A stretch of 64,000 nucleotides of DNA from Cycas panzhihuaensis (Eukaryota > Cycadophyta): positions 32,061,741-32,125,740 of the forward strand of contig CM041465.1 in assembly GCA_023213395.1 (NCBI GenBank). The letters run 5' to 3'. A program made the translations under genes and the position numbers. A model generated the notes under the pieces. That model saw nothing but the letters and a program-made list of their open reading frames with translations, did not search any database and was not told where the DNA came from. Positions 59,418 to 64,000 of this stretch are shown piece by piece. The number at the start of each line of letters is the position of its first letter. The first letter of the stretch is position 1.

Positions 59418-59728
59418 TGAAAGAGGTTAATATATCAAGGTCATTTGTATAGATTAATTAAGTGACCTTAAGATATATTATTAGTATTAGTCTCTTAGTG
59501 AAATATACTTTATGTGTATTTAGATATAATTTTAGGTTCATATCATTAGATGGGAAAATCCTAACCTTAATGCTCACCCTCAATAATAAAAGGTGAAATC
59601 TCAAGGAGGGAGTCATTATTTATTCTCACCTCCAAGTTTGCTCTCATATCTTGTTTCATCTCTTTTTCATTCTCCATTGCCATTGTGTTCATGTGAGTGA
59701 TTTATTCCCTAGATCCATCCTTCCTTCA
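59418..59728 (+). repeat. I2 3' LTR (311 bp)
   Basis: Starts tgaaagaggttaata and ends ccttccttca. Same length as the 5' LTR. The sequence after it, ccttttgcctc, resumes element H. Confidence 0.9.
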
Positions 59729-61873
59729 CCTTTTGCCTCTTTAAATGAATCAGGATTACTGGAGTTATTGGTATCTACAAATAGAGTTTGACTGGCATAC
59801 TAACTCCTTATTCATCTTTTATTAGTAAGGGTATGCATTACTACACTAGAATCTTCAATAGTCTTCCTTGCCCATAATGGTGTAGAAGGACCCATTGCTA
59901 GAGGTACTTCTTCTCATGACAACTCCTCACTATTACTTGACCCACTTGGTCTTTATTTCCTTATATATTCCAATGACTCGCTCATCGTCCTCTTTGCCTA
60001 ATAAAGCTAGGAATGAGAGTAGTGGGGGATAAAAAGGCTCTTTCGATAATTTCTTAGCATAATACATTAATTACTTATTAAATTTTACATCCCAACTAAC
60101 CATAATCTTTCTCCCCTATGGATCCCCTAGTTTTTAAGCTTTATTCTAATCATAATACCCCATGAATATACACTTCATACTCTTCTAATCCAACTTCTTA
60201 TAAGTATCATCTAGGATATGGGCATATCCAATACACCCAAAAGTTCTCAAATGGATAATGACATGCTTCCAATCAGTCCATTTTTCTTTAGGGTCATGAT
60301 ATGAACTAGTTGAGTGGGTACTTGGTTCAAAATATAAACAGTAGTCACCATAGCTTCTGCCCAAAATATCATTGACAGGATTTTAGCGTGCACCATATAC
60401 CCTGACATCTCCATTATGATACGATTCTTTCTTTTAGTAACTCCATTTTATTATGGGATATATGGGACCGTAAATTCTTGCTTTATACCATGATCATAAC
60501 ATAACTAATTAAATGCATGATTATCCTATTCCTTCCTATTATCACTTCTTAATGACTTAATTTTCTTATCACTTTTATTTTCTACCATCACTTTCTAGTC
60601 ATGGAAGTGATCAAACAACTCTATCTTTTTCTTCAAAAAGTATACCTAGGCTTTCCTAGTATAATCAACCATAAATACAAGGTTGTAATGAGTATTTGAT
60701 AATGAGGGGTTTGGGATTGGACCCATTATATCTATATGCACAAACTTTGGATTCTCCTTCGCTCTGTAGGTATTATCTTGAGCAAAAGGATAGTAATGAT
60801 ACTTTGCATACATACACCCTTTACAAATACTATTTGAGTATGAAATAGATGGTAAACCTTCCATGATCTTTAACCTCTTTAGTAGTGTGATACTTCTATA
60901 ATTAAGGTGTCCTAGGCAATTATGCCATAGTTTGCTCACATCATTAGCGTTGGAAATAAAGGCATAAGACTTCTTTTAAAATTAAAACTTTTCAAACACC
61001 CAAAAGTTGTCTTTGACCTTCCTAATAGTAATGATAGAGAAATTTTGCTTTGGATCCTTAATTAGGCATCTATTATAATATAACTCCACCTTTATACCTT
61101 GTTTACAGATCTCCTATGCTGAAAGTAGATTCAATTACATCTTAGGTATATAGTATACCCCTATAAACTTACCACTTGCTAAGGAAACTTCATCAATACC
61201 TTCCACCAATAATATGCAAGCATCTCTAAGGATGATTTCAACACCATTATGATTTTCATTCACTGTATTAAAGTTACACTTTTGGTAAGAGATATGCTTC
61301 TACACTCTAAAGTCCAAAATCTAATAATCTCTCTAATCTAACTTAGTTGATAAGGTTATTGTCCTAATATAGTGTATAATAATGCTCTTTCCTTTGTCAT
61401 CTAGGCTTACTTTATGCTTATCACATCTCTTGAACCAACAATTCTTCTCTCTATGACTGTCCTTTTTGTAGTAGTTATATTTTCCATTAAATTTCTTCTT
61501 CTCCTATGAACTTTCTTCATATCTCTATATGAAATTCTCCTCTTGAGTGGCCTCTTTCCTTTGAGTTTTCATGATGAAGGCCTGACTTAGTTCAGAACCT
61601 CTAAGCATTCCATGATGTTTCAACTTAGCATCCTCTGCTAGAATAAGACTTTTAATATCATCAAATGTTTCTACCTCTATTACCTCATCTCTACCATATA
61701 TGGTCTAAAAAGTGGCAAAAGTAGTTGGCAATTTTGACATGATTATCGCAAATAAGAATGCATCATTAATTAAATTCAGATTTAATTCTTCTAGATTATT
61801 CCTTAAGCCAGTAATCTTATTTAGGTAGGAGCTAATATTATTCTCATCTACCACCTGTGAATTGAGCAATTCC
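59729..61873 (-). pseudogene. Element H: gag, protease, integrase and RT linker
   Basis: Reading from 61873 downward: a gag UBN2 segment (LNKITGLRNNLEELNLNLIN at ~61830, DDIKSLILAEDAKLKHHGML at ~61655) and a nucleocapsid knuckle where both leading Cys read Tyr (YNYYKKDSHREKNC at ~61470). Then a protease-like region with VEGIDEVSLASGKFIGVYYI (~61190), GAG-pre-integrase with KLWHNCLGHLNYRSI (60930-60890) and CKGCMYAKYHYYPF (~60810), and the integrase start DIMGPIPN and VFMVDYTRK. The integrase core below 60646 is heavily stopped but gives traces. DSFKEAK at ~59745 joins the RT piece at 46517. The gag start is cut off by I4. Confidence 0.8.
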
Positions 61874-62216
61874 TGATGGATTCAGAGGAGCAGAGCAGAA
61901 CGTTAGATCAAGAACATCTTGAGTAAACAAGTGATTTCCAAAGTTGGCGGTGTTAAAAAATACCAGGGAGGTATTCCCACCCCTTAAATAGAATTTTGGG
62001 GAGGTGGAAAGTGCCATCACCTAACCTTCACATTAGTCGATAAATAATTTAAACAATATTAAATAATAATAATAATAATAATGTATGTACCTTAATAAAG
62101 TTACATCAGCTCTAGATGGCTATTGGGAGGCCCTAGGTGCCCTAGGGGGCCTCAAAGGTGACTTTGAGGGGCCCTAGGCACACAATTCTTTAGTTACATT
62201 GGGGTTAGTCTCAACA
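61874..62216 (-). repeat. I4 3' LTR (~343 bp)
   Basis: The plus strand begins tgatggattcagagg and ends gtctcaaca, with TG...CA ends. It lies between the broken gag of H and the RNase H tail of I4. A purine-rich stretch (minus strand ttatggggtagaa at 62217-62229) follows as a PPT candidate. The partner LTR is outside the window, so the length rests on the TG/CA ends only. It contains an AAT microsatellite at ~62068-62082. Confidence 0.65.
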
Positions 62217-62229
62217 TTCTACCCCATAA

Positions 62230-64000
62230 GCCTAATATGGACGACTCCCAAAATTTCTATAAACTTCTCAAATTTGATTTTTCCCAAAGCTTTTGTAAAA
62301 ATATCTGCTATCTGATCTTCAGTGCTGCAATAAACTAACTCAATCTTGTCTGCTTGTATAAGTTCTTAAATGCAGTGGTGTTAAGTCTTAATATATTTTA
62401 TTCTATTATGTAATACTAAATTTTTAGCCATTTGGATAGTGCTTTGATTATCACACCAAATTCTAGTAGGACCTTGTTGTTTATTCTGAAAATCCTATAA
62501 AAGTCTTCTTAGTCATATTGATTCATAAGCTCCTACAACTACTACTTTATACTCTACCTCAGTCGTGGATAAGGAGATGGTATTTTGCTTCTTTATACTC
62601 CAAGCTACTGCTATTGATCCCATACTGAATACATATCCTACTATGGACTTTCTATCATCAACATTACCTACCCAATCTAAATCTGTGTAACCAATCAACT
62701 AAAATTTAGATGTGGCTTTGTAATATAGCCCAAAGTCTGGAGTTCCTTTAAGGTATCTAAGGATTCTTTTGGCTGCTTATCAATGAGAGGTCTTTGGATC
62801 CTGCATGAACTTGGACACAACACTAACTGAGTGTGTTATATCTGGTTGAGTAGATGTTAAATATATTAGGCCGTTAATGAGTTATCTATAGAGAGTTGGA
62901 TCAATTGAAGTCAAATCATCCATCTTATATAGTTTGATTCTAGTTTCTATTGGGATTGCCAATGGTTTGTAATTTATCATTCTGAACCTTTGTAGTAGAT
63001 CCAATATATATTTACATTAAGAGATGAAGATTCCCTGTTTGTCCTACTAGACTTCCAATCCTAGGAAATAATGCATGAGACCTAAGTTTGTCATCTCAAA
63101 TTCCTTACACATAGCATTTTTAAATTGATGTAAGAGATGGGAGTCATTTTCGATATATACTAGGTCATTCACATAAAAACCTATAATCAAGATTAAACTT
63201 ACCTTGATTTGAGTGTATAAGTTTGGATCTGCTTGAGACCTCTCAAACCCTTAATCTCTAAAATACTTGTCTATATGGGAATACCAAGCCTTGGGTGCTT
63301 ATTTTAGACTATATAGTGCCTTTTTTAATTTATACACTTTGTTCTCTTCCTCCCTTGACTTCAAAACCAAGGGGTTGAGTGATATAGATGTCTTCTTTGA
63401 TATATCCATTTAGGAAAGAACTTTTTACATCCATTTGATAAACTGTCCAACCCATTTGGGCAACTAAACTCATCGTCATTCAAATAGATTCCATCTTAGT
63501 AACAGGGGTAAATGTTTCTGTATAGTTTATTCCTTCTCTTTGGGCATATCCTTTTGCAACCAATCTAGCTTTGTATTTGTCAATGGAGCCATCTGAGTGG
63601 AACTTGGTCTTATAGACCTATTTGTTGCCAATAGCTTTCTTCTTTGGTGGTAAGTCAATGAGTTTCCATGTATCATTCTTAATAATAGACTTATATTCTT
63701 CTTCTATGGCTTTCTTCTAACATTCATATTGATTAGCCTTAGCAATGGTTTGAGGCTCATGAGTTTTAAGTACCTTGCTCATTAGGGTAAAGTTGACCCT
63801 ATGTGAGCATGTGGATCTCCTATTGTTATCTAATATATTTCCCAAGTCATAGTTGCAATAAACCCATTTGGGTAGCTGTTATGATGAAGGTTGAGATGAA
63901 GTTCCCTCCATAGTTGGTTTCTTGATACTTCTCCACATAGGAGGCATATATTTGGACTTACTTGATGTGTCAAATTCAATGGTAATCTCCTTCTTCTTTT
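62230..64000 (-). pseudogene. I4 reverse transcriptase and RNase H
   Basis: On the minus strand RT opens with EEYKSIIKNDTWKLIDLPPK (~63710-63650), [20 protein letters not shown] and [20 protein letters not shown] (~63550-63490). VYQMDVKSSFLNGYIKEDIY (~63440-63385) follows. The active-site region at about 63170 reads IIGFYVNDLVYIEND, with Tyr-Val-Asn-Asp instead of two Asp. NLGLMHYFLGLEV ends RT at ~63050. RNase H is at 62513-62698 (YTDLDWVGNVDDRKSIVGYV; SLSTTEVEYKVVV), then CDNQSTIQMAKNLVLHNRIK (~62460-62400) and the intact tail IELVYCSTEDQIADIFTKAL (~62345-62285). Some TAG stops and frameshifts are present, so it is inactive. Confidence 0.85.

Larger units (their letters stand above)
46518..59728 (+). 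mobile_element. I2, Ty1/copia element interrupted by I3
   Basis: LTRs of 311 bp (46518-46828 and 59418-59728) enclose a plus-strand copia element with gag, protease, integrase, RT and RNase H in order, a PBS and a G-rich PPT. Without I3 it would be about 7.5 kb, including an unusually long 1.85-kb leader. It was inserted in element H just upstream of the H RT. 'ctttt' flanks both ends, with one extra C on the right. Stops in every domain and a lost RT active site make it inactive. Confidence 0.9.
61874..64000 (-). mobile_element. I4, Ty1/copia element running off the window
   Basis: A minus-strand copia element whose 3' LTR interrupts the gag of H. It runs from LTR (61874-62216) through RNase H and RT to the window end. 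Its remaining integrase, protease, gag and 5' LTR, and then the missing 5' part of H, should lie to the right of the window. It is better preserved than H, in keeping with a later insertion. Confidence 0.8.

Noticed and set aside
1-64000. CRISPR arrays, operons, tRNA or rRNA genes
   Set aside because: No regularly spaced repeats with unique spacers, no bacterial-type gene order, and no tRNA or rRNA sequence was recognised. The content is plant nuclear repeats.

Overview
The window is plant nuclear heterochromatin-type DNA: AT-rich, free of any intact host gene, and built almost entirely from decayed retrotransposons. The plant assignment rests on four things seen here: LTR elements primed by plant initiator Met-tRNA (TGGTATCAGAGC-type PBS), L1-type LINEs with an ORF2 RNase H domain, a chromodomain-bearing Ty3/Gypsy element, and fragments of plant-type acetyl-CoA carboxylase and DHHC S-acyltransferase genes. 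The density and age of the insertions suggest a large, repeat-rich genome (a gymnosperm-like genome is possible but unproven).

Left part (1-20 kb): a direct tandem duplication with a period of about 12.83 kb. The end of copy 1 (1-6972) is matched by the end of copy 2 (6973-19802). The unit carries a full-length but dead minus-strand LINE (LINE-A), a compact copia derivative (copia-alpha), a copia gag/protease remnant (copia-beta) and a small degenerate minisatellite.

Middle (20.5-38.2 kb): two minus-strand copia-type LTR elements with matched LTRs, PBS and PPT (C1, 20514-25219; C2, 25652-29782). After about 2 kb of featureless DNA comes a plus-strand full-length dead LINE (LINE-B, ~31950-38074), ending in poly(A) and a TA microsatellite.

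Right part (38.2-64 kb): a nest of insertions. An old minus-strand copia element (H) is split by I1 (40079-46177), by I2 (46518-59728) and by I4 (61874 to beyond the window). I2 is itself split in its gag gene by I3 (49458-55175), a nearly complete Ty3/Gypsy chromovirus with an exact 5-bp target duplication GAAAT. Element H can be read across the I1 and I2 breakpoints, which confirms the order of insertion.

Most notable: I1 is a non-autonomous copia-type element with about 4.6 kb of non-retroviral sequence between its PBS and its gag remnant. This includes antisense fragments of two unrelated host genes, the carboxyltransferase domain of homomeric acetyl-CoA carboxylase and the N-terminal half of a DHHC palmitoyltransferase, plus a third coding-like segment I could not name. 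Premature stops throughout are largely explained by C-to-T changes (CAG to TAG, CAA to TAA, CGA to TGA, TGG to TAG), as expected for long-methylated plant repeats. No gene here looks functional. I3 is the best-preserved element.
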